DNA from: Anodontia alba
Taxonomy: Eukaryota > Mollusca > Bivalvia > Lucinida > Lucinidae
Length of the DNA stretch: 64,000 bases
Direction: 5' to 3'
NCBI GenBank assembly: GCA_964016985.1
Contig: OZ024830.1
Span: forward strand, 57,706,104-57,770,103
The notes under the pieces were generated by a model that saw only the letters and a list, made by a program, of their open reading frames with translations, did not search any database and was not told the DNA's origin. This document shows, piece after piece, positions 23,618-34,978 of the stretch. Each line of letters begins with the position of its first letter. Position 1 is the first letter of the stretch. The position numbers were made by a program, and so were the translations under genes.

Positions 23618-25408
23618 ACAAGAGGCCCACGGGCCACAATTCGCTCACCTGAGTGAAACAACCATTGCAGATAACATAACAACATTTTTCCAATATTGTC
23701 AAAGTAACTTATCAACACAGTGGACTGTCTTTATTTAACGCCTAGTACTTTGGGTAAAATTTTCAGATGACATTTTGAAATATTTTTCCCAGAGACTAGG
23801 ATTCGACATTTCACGCATATTGTTTCCAATTGAGAAAATTTGCCAGAAATGTCAAATCCTGTTTCCCCTGACAAATAAGAAAAGTATCACCAATTTGTCA
23901 TCCGCTGAATTAGCCAAGAGAGTGGTAAAGGTTAATTTGTAGTCTGCTTTTAAAAATCTATGTTAAATATTTCATACATACAGGCCATGTAATAAAATAT
24001 GACATTTCCTTATAAACTGCAATGCATCCTCTCCATTACCCTTGGAAACAAAGAACACAAATTGGAGTCATGGGTTTCAGCGGGGCTCTTTAAATAACAG
24101 CATGGCAGTGTACTGGGAAGCATATGCCCTGCCCCCCTGGCAGCCATCTTTGATTTCTGATCGGAATGATTTCAGCTATTTTTGATCTACCAGTCATCCC
24201 GATGCTTCCTACAAGTTTCAAGTCAATTGGCCTTTGGGTTCACGGGAAGAAGCGAAAAATAGATTTTCAAGGTGGCCATCTTGGATTTCCGATCGGGATG
24301 ATTTTAGCTATTTTTGATCTGCAAGTCATCCCAATGCTTCCTGCCAAGTTTCGAGTCAATTGGCCTTTCAGTTCAGAAGAAGAAGCAGAAAATTGATTTC
24401 AAGATGGCCGCCATGGCGGCGGCCATCTTTGATTTCCGATAGGGACTATTTTAGCTATTTTTGATCTACAAGTCATCCCGATGCTTCGTACCAAGTTCGG
24501 AGTCAGTTGGCCTTTCGGTTCAGGAGAAGAAGCGAAAAATAGATTTTCAAGATGGCAGCCATGGCGGCCATTTTGGATTTCCGATCGGAACGATTTTAGC
24601 TTTTTTTGATCTACAAGTCACCCCGATGCTTCCTACCAAATATCGAGTGAATTGGCCCAGGGGTGTAGGAGGAGTAGGCTTTTACAAGTCTACAAGTCAT
24701 CCCAATGCTTCCTGCCAAGTTTCGAGTCAATTGGCCTTTCAGTTCAGAAGAAGAAGCAGAAAATTAATTTCAAGATGGCCGCCATGGCGGCCATCTTGGA
24801 TTTCCGATCTGCACGTTTTTAGCTTTTTTTGATCTACAAGTCACCCCGATGCTTCCTACTTAGTTTAAAGTCAATAAGCCTTATGGTTCAGGAGAAGAAG
24901 CGAAAAATAGGTTTTCAAGATGGCCGCCATGGTTTTAGCTATTTTTGATCTATATGTCACTCCAATGCTTCCTACCAAGTTAGGAGTCAATTGGCTTTTG
25001 GGTTTAGGACAAGAAGCGAAAAAAAGATTTTCAAGATGGCCATAGTGGCCATCTTGGATTTCCTATCGGCACGATTTTAGCTATTTTTGATCTACAAGTC
25101 ACCCCCGATGCTTCGTACCAAGTTAGGAGTCAATTGGCCTTTCGGTTCAGGAGAAGAAGCAAAAAATAGATTTTCAAGATGGCAGCCATGGCGTCCATTT
25201 TGGATTTCCGATCGGAACGATTTTAGCTTGTTTTGATCTACAAGTCACCACGATGCTTCCTACCAAGTATCGAGTGAATTGGCCCAGGGGTGTAGGAGGA
25301 GTAAGCTTTTAAAGCAGTTGTTGACGCCGCACGACGCACGACGGACGACGGACATTGACTGACCACAATAGCTCACCATGAGCACTTCGTGCTCAGGTGA
25401 GCTAAAAA
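23618..25408 (+). mobile_element. Complete-looking dispersed repeat with modular core
   Basis: Starts 'aaacaagaggcccacgggcc' + 'acaattcgctcacctgag' and ends 'ccatgagcacttcgtgctca' + 'ggtgagcta', so the two ends carry inverted CTCACCTGAG / CTCAGGTGAG. The core (24130-25310) holds eight ~145-bp modules with AAGATGGC(G)GCCAT, and a late 'gacgacggacgacggacatt' block. There are no ORFs with domains. It may be non-autonomous. A 'gaattggcccaggggtgtaggaggagta' sentence appears twice (24650 and 25275), marking a partial duplication. Confidence 0.65.
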
Positions 25409-25566
25409 ATCTGCAAGGGGCCCCGCAACATAAGGAAAAAAAACTTTTTATCATATACGAACATCAAATGGGCTTTTTTTCTGTTCGGCAAAGGTGGTTC
25501 GAATTCAGCCAGTTACCCTGAATATTCGAACAGAAAGATCTGAGCCAACACTATAGACACAGATCA

Positions 25567-25850
25567 CATCACGAAAAAACACCTATATAGTGTTGACTCA
25601 CTTAAACCCCATTTTTATACAGTAAAACTGGGGTTACAGGGTTACAGGGGTATACATAAATGTTCCTATTTCTGCTCAAAAACATTTGATTGTGGGTACT
25701 AGTTTGAACCGCCACGCTGAGGAGGTTCTGATAAGTACCGACAATCTATGTTTTGAGCAGAAATATGAAAAACTACCAGAATTTTTCATCTGAAAGTTTT
25801 CATTTTTGGTAGTAAAATTCTCAATATATTTGAGCGTGTTTTCGTAATGA
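25567..25850. mobile_element. Foldback MITE-like element M1 (copy c)
   Basis: 'catcacgaaaaaacacctat' at the left and 'gagcgtgttttcgtaatg' at the right. The central hairpin 'gggtactagtttgaaccgcc' / 'ggaggttctgataagtacc' is present with mismatches. Immediately after it, 25855-25895 is a half-copy of the P2 hairpin ('ggtgtctgatcaaggtctat'). Confidence 0.7.
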
Positions 25851-26255
25851 GACGCCACAGAACGTGGTGTCTGATCAAGGTCTATACTGTTTGCTATATA
25901 TCCAGCAATTTTAGATTAGTTCTTAGGTAGTAAAATGATTTTGTTGAAATTTTGGAAATATAAAGTAAAAAGTAAAGCGTGTGAATTTATTTAGAGCAAA
26001 TACAGTACCCAAACTGAACTTTTGCATTAAAGTGGTGGGGGTTCGACTTAGCCTCAGACCCCACTCTGGATCCGCACTTGAAATGTATCTGAGATGAAAG
26101 ATATTGACAAATGCAAACCAATGCTTTATTATCCTTTCATCCGATTTTGATCATATTTGCATCAGAACGCATTTTTTTGTCAAAACCTCTCATTGCAGAT
26201 ACAGTCTTTGAAAATGGAGTCTTTTCTATTGAATAAAGAAATTAACTTAACTTAC

Positions 26256-26457
26256 CAAGCACCGAGATAGATGAACTGAAGGTAACCATAAGAGATATTG
26301 CTACTGGCAGTGGTTTCATTTTACCCCCTGCCCGAAGGTAGTCCCTAGAGGTTTCACCACGCCCTCGTATAGCATGGAATATCCCAATGCCTAGCGACAC
26401 TATCAGTAAGAGAGAAAACAAAACATAGTCCAGGGCACCAAGATCCGTTTGGAACAT
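26256..26457 (-). CDS. SLC5-family sodium/solute symporter, exon 1 (N-terminal 67 residues)
   Basis: First coding exon of the transporter whose exon 2 is at 4786-6320. ATG at 26457-26455. It reads MFQTDLGALDYVLFSLLLIV (TM1 start), then GIFHAIRGRGETSRDYLRAG and MKPLPVAISLMVTFSSSISV. This is the standard SLC5 N-terminus: an aspartate-led 'DYVxF' segment, a GIG turn in TM1, a loop with the (x)DYLxAG motif, and the start of TM2. It ends with the first base of a Gly codon followed by the donor GTAAGT (GT at 26255-26254); this base completes GGT with exon 2 to give LG-DPAEVYRYG. I found no 5' UTR exon; the upstream flank is a (TTTA)n repeat, so the promoter is not identified. Confidence 0.92.
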
Positions 26458-26461
26458 TTTT

Positions 26462-26506
26462 ACTTATTTATTTATTTATGTATTTATTTATTTATTTATT
26501 TTATTA
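26462..26506. repeat. (TTTA)n microsatellite upstream of the SLC5 start
   Basis: Lies 5 bases upstream of the SLC5 ATG (minus strand), so it is probably in the 5' UTR or right at its edge. About ten imperfect units. Confidence 0.85.
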
Positions 26507-26683
26507 AAAGAGGCAATATCACGCGTAAAGTGCTAACACGTACGAATCTAATTATATACTACTAAGCTTAAATATACTACAGTTGAAGTTAGACTATATT
26601 ATAACGAGAATCTGGTACGAGGTATAATTCGGTGAATGTTTACGTACTGGTCAATAAACATTTCTCCCTTTATAGGATCATGT

Positions 26684-26697
26684 AGAGAGAGAGAGAG

Positions 26698-26786
<89 letters not shown>

Positions 26787-26862
26787 GAGAGGGAGAGAGA
26801 GACAAACAGGCAGAGAGAGAAGGAAAGAGGAAAACGACAGACAGAGGGAAAGAGAGACAGAC

Positions 26863-26913
<51 letters not shown>
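26684..26913. repeat. (GA)n/(GACA)n compound microsatellite
   Basis: Purine tract: (GA)n, (GACA)n about 11 units, then mixed GAGA/GACA and a final (GA)n of about 42 bases, followed by a G-rich piece. Long Ser/Leu or Arg/Glu open frames on both strands are translations of the repeat. Confidence 0.95.
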
Positions 26914-26915
<2 letters not shown>

Positions 26916-27159
26916 GCGGGAGGGGAGGGGAGCTGGAGTGCATTTGTAAGCATCAATCTGCCTCTGATTTCCATGCTGTTAACAAACTCAGCAAATAAGA
27001 CAAAATAAAAGAACAAATAAGACGACATCAAGATTAAGATTTTCTTATTTCTCCATAAAACATATACAGATATGTTGTGGGTACTCATTAGAAGAGCATC
27101 TACGTCAGTTTGGATTCAGAGGTGGGGGGGGGGGGGTCTTGGGTTCAGTCGAACCCTCT

Positions 27160-27456
27160 TTTGTTGTTTGTTTGTGATGAGGTTTTACGGCCCAGTTTAC
27201 CAGCGCGGTCAGTTTACCTAACCACATTTTTACCAGGCAGGCTTAGTCCTCTAAGCGGTTAACCAGTTTTGTGCATATTCTTTCTCAAGAAACTGACAAT
27301 TGCCCTTCATGAATCAGCGGAAGGGAGAGAGTGACCGTAGAAAATATTTCATGATCAAATTTCCTCGAAAGAATGTTGCCGGCCCTGTGGGGGTCGAACC
27401 CGCAACCTCCTGGTCACCAGTTGGACGCGCATCCAACGTAGCCACCGGGGCCGGCC
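27160..27456 (-). mobile_element. tRNA-derived SINE, near full length
   Basis: On the minus strand the head (27456-27380) reads like a tRNA: A box TGGCTACGTTGG (27444-27433) and B box GGTTCGACCCC (27400-27390), with the 5' GGCCGGCC and 3' GGGCCGGC able to pair. The body follows: 'ctctcccttccgctgattca', 'ggttaaccgcttagaggact', 'aaacctcatcacaaacaaa', with a (CAAA)n-like tail. RNA polymerase III transcription is the family norm. Truncated relatives lie at 39825, 41990, 43640 and 53113. Confidence 0.8.
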
Positions 27457-27621
27457 GAATCCCCTTTTAACTCAAAATTTAATTTTCATAGGAAGTTTTA
27501 GGTAAATCTGATAACTTAAGATACCATATTTACCCTAAATATTCACATCCTTTATTCTTTACCTTGTACTTCTCTTCAACAATTTTACTACTTATGATTC
27601 TGTTAAAATTGCTGGATGAGA

Positions 27622-27698
27622 GACAAACAGTGTAGACCTTGATCAGACGCCGCGTTCTGCGTTCTGTGGCGTCTGATCTAGGTCTACACTATTGGCTC
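27622..27698. repeat. Palindromic hairpin, P2 family (copy 2)
   Basis: 'acaaacagtgtagaccttga' + 'tcagacgccgcg' pairs with 'ggcgtctgatctaggtctac' + 'actattgg'. The loop is about 13 bases. Non-coding. Confidence 0.7.
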
Positions 27699-28130
27699 AG
27701 GACTGTCTTTTCGAATACATAGAGTACGTAGGGTAGTTTGATCAAATCGAAACCCCCACCCACCCCCTCAGAAATCATCCTGGATCCGCCACTGTACGTA
27801 GCGTTTCAAATGAGTACCCACAAAGTACGTTTTTTGTTTGTTTGTTGTTGTTGTTTTTTTTCTGGAAAAAATAATTATAAAAAAAAATCGGTACACATTT
27901 TTTAAAAAATAATTTCGTTTATTTTAGGCGATGTCAGCGCCGTCAGAATTTGATAGAAATATCAAAATGGCTGCCAAAATGGCTGAGATAATATTTTTCA
28001 TAAATATAAATGAGCTACAACTGAGCGGGTAAATTTCCATAAGGATTACTTTGATGCCCGAGGCAATGATACTGAGACAAGCTAAAAATCACAACCTTTC
28101 AAAACAATACATGTTTATGTAAGCGTACAG
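27699..28130. other. Non-coding sequence
   Basis: No gene seen. AT-rich, with (TTTG)n/(TTG)n near 27834-27857. Confidence 0.45.
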
Positions 28131-28290
28131 TGAAGGTCATGTTCAGACTGCGCGCATGCGCCGACTGATCTAGGTCTTCGCTGTTCATCATGCCCCGAAG
28201 AAACGTTTCCGCATGGCGTGGCCCATTTTAGCGGCGTTCTAACGTCCATTTTAGCGGCGTCCTAACGTTAAACCAAACCATGGGGTATGT
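28130..28290. mobile_element. Dispersed repeat P3 (copy 3)
   Basis: 'cagtgaaggtcatgttcaga', 'ctgcgcgcatgcgccgactg', 'atctaggtcttcgctgttca'. The outer blocks are inverted copies. Then 'cattttagcggcgtcctaac' is repeated twice at 28227-28268. Confidence 0.5.
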
Positions 28291-28618
28291 GCATTATATA
28301 ATAATACTTTGTATACTGACATCAAATATACTGCTTTAATTTATTGGCTTGCGCGCAAGCCATTTAGAATGGAAAGCTCGTTCCGTTTTCGTCTCAGTCA
28401 TCTTTTGAAACAAGAACAGTCGAAAGACCCGTCTACTGCCCATAAAAGGCAATTGATACGACGGCCGTGTATATTCACACGGCTGCCGGGTGTATAAGGT
28501 GTCGGACTATTGGCAGACAGCTGGATTAATCAGCGGCTGCTGTCATGGCGGCCGTATATGAAAGAGTTTGACCAGTAGCTCGATTACTATATGGAATAAT
28601 TTGATGAAATTTTACAAA

Positions 28619-28866
28619 CATTACGAAAACACACCTATTCAAAAATATTGAAAATTTCACCTAAAAAATCTGAAAACTCTTATATTTTTTCATATTTCTG
28701 CTCAAAACATAGATTGTGGGTACTCGGCGAGGCGGTTCTAACGAGTACCACAGTCTATGTTTTTAGCAGAAATATGAAAAATAATGTATACCCCTGTAAA
28801 CCCCAGTTTTGCTATATAAAAGTGGGGTTTAAGGGGGTCAAAATTATATAGGTGTGTTTTTCTGAT
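28619..28866. mobile_element. Foldback MITE-like element M1 (copy d)
   Basis: 'cattacgaaaacacacctat' to 'ataggtgtgtttttctgatg', with a shortened central hairpin ('gggtactcggcgaggcggtt'). The inner order matches copy b. Confidence 0.75.
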
Positions 28867-30148
28867 GAAATCAGTTATGGCCAAAGTTCTTTTATGGCAT
28901 AAAATTTACGCTGAAAGAATGTCAAGAGCCACAACTGGTCATTTTACGTTCTTAAGTCATCTGCTCTTAATGTATATAATAAATAGTTGTTGTTTTTTTT
29001 TTTTTTTTTCATCTAGATTTTACCAAATATTTCAAGTAGATGTGTTTACTATCAGCAAAGCCTTTGTATAACATGATGTTTCACGTTATACGTTGTCATG
29101 TTCTCGTTGTTTTTCTGTTCCATGATTATTTTCGTTACATGTTGTGTTCGTTTATATCATGTTTACAGTAGTAAAATCCATTACTCACTCTGAGAACGGA
29201 TCGACTAGAAAGCATCTATCGGAGAAAGGAGAGTAGGGCCGGGAATATCGGCCACCTTTCGAAAACCTTTCCCTTAGAGCCTTTGCGTAATATTTTCAAG
29301 GTCTCGATGAGCTAAAACATTGTAAAGATACATCGCATGCAACTTAAGAGACAAAGTTTCGATAATTTTTATATCCAAGAGCTCGTGTATTGTCTGGCTT
29401 TAATGTGACGGTCGTTGTGAGGTGTATCGGACAGTCAAACAGATTCATTCATCGGTATAAAATATCTCGACTTGGACATACTGTTTGAATTTCCGTCCTT
29501 TAACAATACAAGTGACATGTATTTACCTATTTGCTATTCCAAGTATACCCAAATAATAACAAGAATATGCTTTGAAAAAAAAATGGATGCCCCAAAATTA
29601 CACACGTGAAATTCTCGTAGACCAGCCTGGTAAGGACATTACTGGATGCAGTTTCTAAGGTCAAGTTTATAACTACGGGCCTCCCACACAGAGAGCAGTC
29701 AGCTTACGAAAGGACAATAGCATTTTATATCATACGTTCAAGTAGTATTTCCAGGTAAACGGGGAGCAGAACGGGTGCTCGAGTGGTACAAGATCTGAAA
29801 AACATCTTACATGTGTATATGGATCCTCTATCTCTCTCTCTCTCTCTCTCTTTCAGCCTGATGATACGTATTTGGAATATAGGGAACTGTGTGAATAATC
29901 CAAGATCATGGTTTGTAGCATTTGCATTCCTATAAACATGCACAGAGAGAGGTCACTGACAAAACCTGGCAAGCCTTTCCTTTTAAAAAGAAAAGTTTAT
30001 TTTCCGCTTGGTTTAAATGATAAAAATACAGGTATACTATTAAGAAAACATGTCAAAAATATGGGTCATTGATATATATTATCGTTTGCAAAGAATACAT
30101 AAATGTAGGTCACGGACAAGAGACATTCAATAATTAGTTTCACGGAGT
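28867..30148. other. Non-coding, largely unique sequence
   Basis: No gene seen. Contains poly-T at 28989-29009 and (CT)n at 29829-29852. The short open frames have no recognisable features. Confidence 0.4.
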
Positions 30149-30232
30149 ATAAACAAGTATTAGCTTTCACTAAAAGTTTGTCCTACGCTAAGCGTAGGCA
30201 AAGTTTTTTTTTGAAAGCTAATACTTAGTTAT
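30149..30232. repeat. Hairpin element, ~84 bp
   Basis: 'aacaagtattagctttcact' ... 'gtcctacgct' pairs with 'agcgtaggcaaag' ... 'tgaaagctaatacttagtt'. The stem is about 36 bp with a bulge (extra T run on the right). No other copy was noticed. Confidence 0.6.
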
Positions 30233-31011
30233 ATAATAAGCTGTCCACGCAAAATAGCATTGTACAATGGCCTTTTATAAAGTGTTTCCAGAGCAATGGC
30301 CAACTCTAAGATTGTCTATGCCAATGGGCGTAGATATTGGTGTAGAAAATCAGATCACTGGGAATAGAAGAACTATCTTTTAAAAGATTTTTGACATAGT
30401 AAAACTTTTTCTAAAAATGAATAATAACAAAGTGGATTTGTTAACTATATTAAAATTATATAGACCGTAACCTATCATGAAAATTTGGACAAAAAATTGG
30501 CAAACGAAATAAAAAGCCTTACTTCATTTAGTCTTAAATTCCAAGAAATCTGGCTTAATTCACTGTTAATGCAAAAAGTCAAATACTAATATGTTTTGAG
30601 ATTTTCTGATTTCCAAAGGCAAGGCCTATTATAACATTTGCTGGACTGTAACCTGTAAGTAATGTGCTCTGCTCTGCATCATGGTTTCATAATGCCCAAA
30701 GTATCAGCTCTATCGCATGATAACCTGACGGCTCAGAAATAATAAATTGATAAAGTGCAATGTTAATGGATTTGTAACCTTAGATAAAATGTGCTGTTAC
30801 ACATCGTCATCTTACTCTCCACTAAGTTTCAGCTCTATTGTATGAAAATTGTAGGAGGAGTTAGTCAGAAACTAAGTCATGTTTAAGAATCTTTAAATGG
30901 AAATAATTCTATAAATATTTGGTGAATTGTAACCTCGAAACTATACGCTGCTCTTCTTACTAGCTAACAAGCTTCAGCTTCATTGGATGAATACTGTCGC
31001 AGGAGTGGTTC
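30233..31011. other. Non-coding sequence with weak internal repetition
   Basis: No gene seen. 'gactgtaacctgtaagtaatg', 'ttgtaaccttagataaaatg' and 'ttgtaacctcgaaactatac' head three diverged ~150-200 bp units (30640, 30772, 30926), each followed by '..cagctctat(c/t)g(c/t)atga(t/a)aa'. This looks like an old tandem repeat. Confidence 0.45.
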
Positions 31012-31300
31012 ACATCATGAAAACATGCCTATATCATTTTGACCCCCTTAAACCCCACTTTTATATAGCAAAACTGGGGTTTACAGGGGTATACATTATT
31101 TTTCTTATTTTTGCTCAAAAACATAGATCGTACTCGTTAGAACCGCCTCTCCGAGGCGGTTCTAACGAGTACCACAATCTATGTTTGTGAGTAGAATTAT
31201 GAAAAAATATCAGTCTGAGAGTTTTTTTTATCTGAAAATTTTCAGTTTTTGGAGGTGAAATTTTCTATATACTTGACTATGCATGTTTTCTTAACTGGAA
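31012..31300. mobile_element. Foldback MITE-like element M1 (copy e)
   Basis: 'cacatcatgaaaacatgcct' at the left; right end 'gactatgcatgttttctta'. The centre is a perfect hairpin 'tactcgttagaaccgcctc' / 'gaggcggttctaacgagta'. Confidence 0.7.
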
Positions 31301-31477
31301 ACCAAAAGTTTACGGATGGGCTTACTGATGACGGTCTAACGAATGGACAGACACCAGTCCCCGTAGCATATACGAACGTTTTTCACAACGGGTGTATAAA
31401 AAACAGAAATATCACAGCTCAGTTATATGTCATAAGACCAAAAATAATGTGATTTCAAAATTTTGGTTATCTAAACT

Positions 31478-31510
<33 letters not shown>

Positions 31511-31701
31511 TAATAATAATGATGCTCATTTTATTTTACGGTTAAGGTAAGAAAAGCCAAATTAAATTCCGCCAAATTAAACTCAAAATCATAAACCTTA
31601 GTGTATAGAGTCTCGTACATGAGTGCTCGTTTCATTTGACATTTATGAAACAAGCCTTTGGCAAATTATATAAATTTGATATCAAATCAAGTATCGCTAA
31701 G
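31301..31701. other. Non-coding sequence
   Basis: No gene seen. A poly-A run of about 27 at 31486-31510 is followed by (AAT)n. Confidence 0.4.
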
Positions 31702-31798
31702 CCCAGCAAACACACAACGTCCCAATAACGTCGTTACAACGTAGCTGCAACGTCGTGACGTTGTAACGACGTTGTTGCGACGTTGTGTGTTTGCTGGG
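31702..31798. repeat. 97-bp palindrome ending CCCAGCAAACA/TGTTTGCTGGG
   Basis: 'cccagcaaacacacaacgtc' pairs with 'acgttgtgtgtttgctggg', and the inner arms carry repeated 'aacgtcgtt'-type hexamers (AACGTCGTTACAACG). The whole is a strong foldback with short mismatches. Its CCCAG...CTGGG ends match the other palindromes at 32797, 40646 and 51872, though the inner sequence differs. Confidence 0.75.
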
Positions 31799-32546
31799 AG
31801 GTGCACGACCCGTCTCATTCTGGCCAATGCCTCTACATAGCCTCGGGCTTTTTGGCGGTGATTCCTTTGGCTTGACCTTGTCCATATTAATGTGTATACA
31901 ACATTTTACTGTTTCATATTTTTATGACATACGGCTATTTCTAGATTTTGGCCTCGGCGTCGCCTCGGTCTCTGAAAAACGGCATTTTGCAAATCAATGC
32001 CATATCTTGTCGGTATCAATCTGTGTGCGATACATTATCAATGTCTTGCGAAGGGTTTAAGAGTTATATGTACATTTGCTAACTGTCACATTTTGGCCTT
32101 GGCATTGCCTCGGTAAAGGTATAAAAGGACAAGAGGTATTTGGTAATCCCTTTGTCTGGATGACTAAGACGTGGCTGTGACGCAAAAGGAAACTCGAGAA
32201 TTGGCTAGGCTAGGTTGATAAGTACCATCTTTCTATGAATAGTTTTGATGTTTATTTAGGACGATACGTTTGTTTTTCTGTGTGTAACCTCATATTGCTT
32301 ATCGGAACAGTATCATAGTCCCCCGATAAACAAATGTCTCCACTTGGGCTCATACATTTGTATTTTCAAACTTTAGCGCTTCATCTTTTTTACAGTGTAC
32401 GTTCCCTTCTGAAAAGGGGGCTACTTATTCTGGAAGGAAAGAATTACCTCTCATTTTTAAGATAGCGTTTGGTTTGCAGGAAAGTGAATAGAAAGCCCCA
32501 AGTGTTATCTGACACTTTTTATGACTTCCTGTTTGCTTTTGTGCAC
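31799..32546. other. Non-coding sequence
   Basis: No gene seen. 'ggcctcggcgtcgcctcggt' (about 31953) and 'tggccttggcattgcctcgg' (about 32093) mark a diverged ~140-bp duplication. The open frame at 31785-32060 has no recognisable domain. Confidence 0.4.
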
Positions 32547-32656
32547 ACCAAGCTCCTTCTGAAAAGTGGAGTCTACTCTAAAAAGAAAAATTTGCTTCCG
32601 TAGGGAGCAAACTCTTTCCATTTTTTGTATAGAGCCCTTTTTAGAAGGGAGGCAAA
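32547..32656. repeat. Hairpin family P5 (copy 1)
   Basis: 'ctccttctgaaaagtggagt', 'ctactctaaaaagaaaaatt', 'tgcttcc' and inverted 'gggagcaaactctttcc', 'tagagccctttttagaagg'. The same arrangement is at 61318-61437 and 62625-62722, with half-copies at 33710 and 46609. Confidence 0.6.
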
Positions 32657-32796
32657 AACAATAGTTTGACAGAGTTGACAATAAAGTGCAATCTTCAACC
32701 AAATCTCTGATTTGAATTGTTACTTAAATTTCATAAATTAATTTCATAATTAGATAAATTAATTATCATCTATCTCAGATTGCCGATCATCGACAT

Positions 32797-32903
32797 CCCA
32801 GTAAGAATTCTACATAAATCTATAGCGAACCGTTATCGGCCCGTCAGCTACCCTGACGGGCCGATAACGGTCCGCTATAGATTTATGTAGAATGCTAGCT
32901 GGG
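32797..32903. repeat. 107-bp palindromic element, CCCAG...CTGGG (copy 1)
   Basis: Arms 'attctacataaatctatagc' + 'g..ccgttatcggcccgtcag' and 'ctgacgggccgataacgg' + 'tccgctatagatttatgtag'. The loop is a few bases (CTAC/CC). Near-identical copies are at 40646 and 51872; a fragment lies at 62740-62775. Confidence 0.8.
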
Positions 32904-33034
32904 CAGATGCTCCGTGGGTGTACGATGGAATCATAATCATGAAGGGGTGGGGTGGAGGGTGGGGCGGGGGGGGGGGTGAGGTTCTAGCCAAAGAAGGAAA
33001 AAATGTGTCTTTAAGCCCTACCAAGCGAAAATGA

Positions 33035-33218
33035 ACCTTTAGGCATGCGCAGACAGTGAAGGAACATATCAGATGCGCAGTCTGATCAGGGCCTTCACTG
33101 ACCGCTAACAAAATCTTTGGCTACTACAGAATGAAGAATGAGAGCAAAGGCTCGGTGATACTTTGCGATGCGCAGGATGATCTGAATCTGCGCAAAATGC
33201 TTTGTTTAAAGGTTCAAT
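33035..33218. mobile_element. Dispersed repeat P3 (copy 4)
   Basis: 'aggcatgcgcagacagtgaa', 'gatgcgcagtctgatcaggg', 'ccttcactgaccgc', then 'gatgcgcaggatgatctgaa' and 'tctgcgcaaaatgctttg'. Same order as copies at 46226 and 52124. Confidence 0.55.
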
Positions 33219-33886
33219 AATAATACCTTTTAATCTGACCTCCAGTTGTGATGGTGATGGTAATGGTAAACCAATAGAATAGAATGAACAATGGCGTGTT
33301 CCAATATGTTACACAGCGTCATTTGAAACTTGTTGCGGAAAGAAAAAGAGAAAGAAACGAAAGTTTTCATCCGAAAGTAGCAAGATCGACCAGCTTTGTA
33401 CCAACACTGGCTGGTTAGAGTTGTAAACAGCGTGCATACAACAGAGCAGCCTTGTAAACTGCGAATGGTGTATATTCGAAATGGTTTCCAGACGCGTATA
33501 GTCCAAGGGTTTGCTGTTCGAAAGAAAAAGATAAAATGTTGATTTTAGCGACGCAGGCCTGGACTCTGGTACTATAAATTACCGAGCATAACTATTAACG
33601 AGACACATATCTTTTGGAAAGACATAACAAGGTAAGTTTTACTAAATTGCTTTCGCGTTTGAGGGGAATGAATGTACTTTCAGGGAAGACAATTCTGTCA
33701 AAACGTTGTTGTCTGAAAAAGTGTCTACTTTAAAAGGAAAGAGTTTGCTCCCTATGGGTTTGATTGTAGAAAAGTAGACAGGAAGTCACAAATGCCGTCT
33801 CACTTCTAAAAATTTGTGAAAGTGGTACCAATTTGAAAATATCTATTCATCTGAAGATTATTTTGTTAGTCGTCGAAATCGTTGTC

Positions 33887-33932
<46 letters not shown>

Positions 33933-34460
33933 CTTCTTCTTTTCATTTTATAAGCATTGTTTTTTTTTATTTCATTTTATTGTTTTTATTTTTATTTTTT
34001 TTTTAATACTTAAAAGTAGTGAGTATTAAGGAACATGTGAAACGTTTGGTAGTTTGGTACAGGCAGGGCTTCATTTTACTTAATTAAAGAAAATATTTCC
34101 TTAAATCTATGCACTCTTTAGCAAAGAACAATTTAAAATTAGTATGTGCAGTTAGAATAAAATTCAGAAGTTTATTTTCTTTGAAAAGTAATTAAATGCT
34201 TTAAATGTTACCTATTGTTTTGTTTGTTTTTTCATTCATATTCAGACATTTAAAATTTAAGACTTCAACTTTGGAACCTTTCAAATGTGCTTGCACAAAA
34301 ATAATCTCCATTAGTATTTATTGGATAGTTTCATAAATAAAAAAAAATACCAAATTATTTCTAAGGTTGTAAAGACAACCAGAAAAGACATGCTTCATTC
34401 ATTCAGAATCAGGCAAACCCACTTCTCTACATTTCACCACAGTGAAGGTGGTATCAGCCG
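33219..34460. other. Non-coding sequence with long T tracts
   Basis: No gene seen. Poly-T of about 40 at 33893-33932, further T-rich runs to 34003, and a P5 half-hairpin at about 33710-33775. Confidence 0.45.
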
Positions 34461-34465
34461 GTTCC

Positions 34466-34676
34466 CAGTCAACTCGTACTCAAGTCAATTCGTACTCAAG
34501 TCAACTCGTCAACTCGTTCTCATTTTGGTCAATTCGTACTCATCGATTTAGTCAATTCGTACTCATTTGGTCAATTCGTACTCACTGTTCGGTCAATTAG
34601 TACTCCTTTTGGTCTATTCGTCCTCATTTTGGTAAACTCGTACTAATGTTTTTGGTCAGTTCGTTCTCATTTTAGG
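34466..34676 (+). repeat. ~20-bp minisatellite (gtcaattcgtactcattttg)
   Basis: About ten head-to-tail units of GTCAA(T/C)TCGTACTCA with variable TTTTG/AAG/TGTTC spacers. Early units are 15 bp (cgtactcaagtcaac) and later ones 20-25 bp. No coding evidence. Confidence 0.85.
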
Positions 34677-34919
34677 ACCTCTACTAGGGGACATTTGCAT
34701 CGTTTAGTGTTATTGGTACATAGAATGACGTAATTACAAATAACAAATGGCAATAATTTACATCTACATGCATTCTCGCACGACATTTTTATGTCTCCGC
34801 CTACAAAATCAGTGGGGCATGGATGATCCCACCCATCCGTGTGTCCTGCCGTTGAGACAGACATTTAGAATTATAGGTTATGAAGTTAATTCCGTTTAAA
34901 ATACAGTGGTGGAGTGTCC

Positions 34920-34978
34920 GTCCGTCTGCCTTGTGTGTGTGTGGGGGGGGGGGGGGGGGGTGCGGGGGGGTTAAGTTG
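34920..34978. repeat. (TG)n and poly-G tract
   Basis: 'gtgtgtgtggggggggg' then a second G-run, about 18 consecutive G at 34943-34960. Low complexity; long homopolymers of this kind are prone to sequencing error. Confidence 0.8.

Noticed and set aside
26599..27088. Open frames of Ser/Leu or Arg/Glu runs
   Set aside because: Translation of (GA)n/(GACA)n microsatellite.
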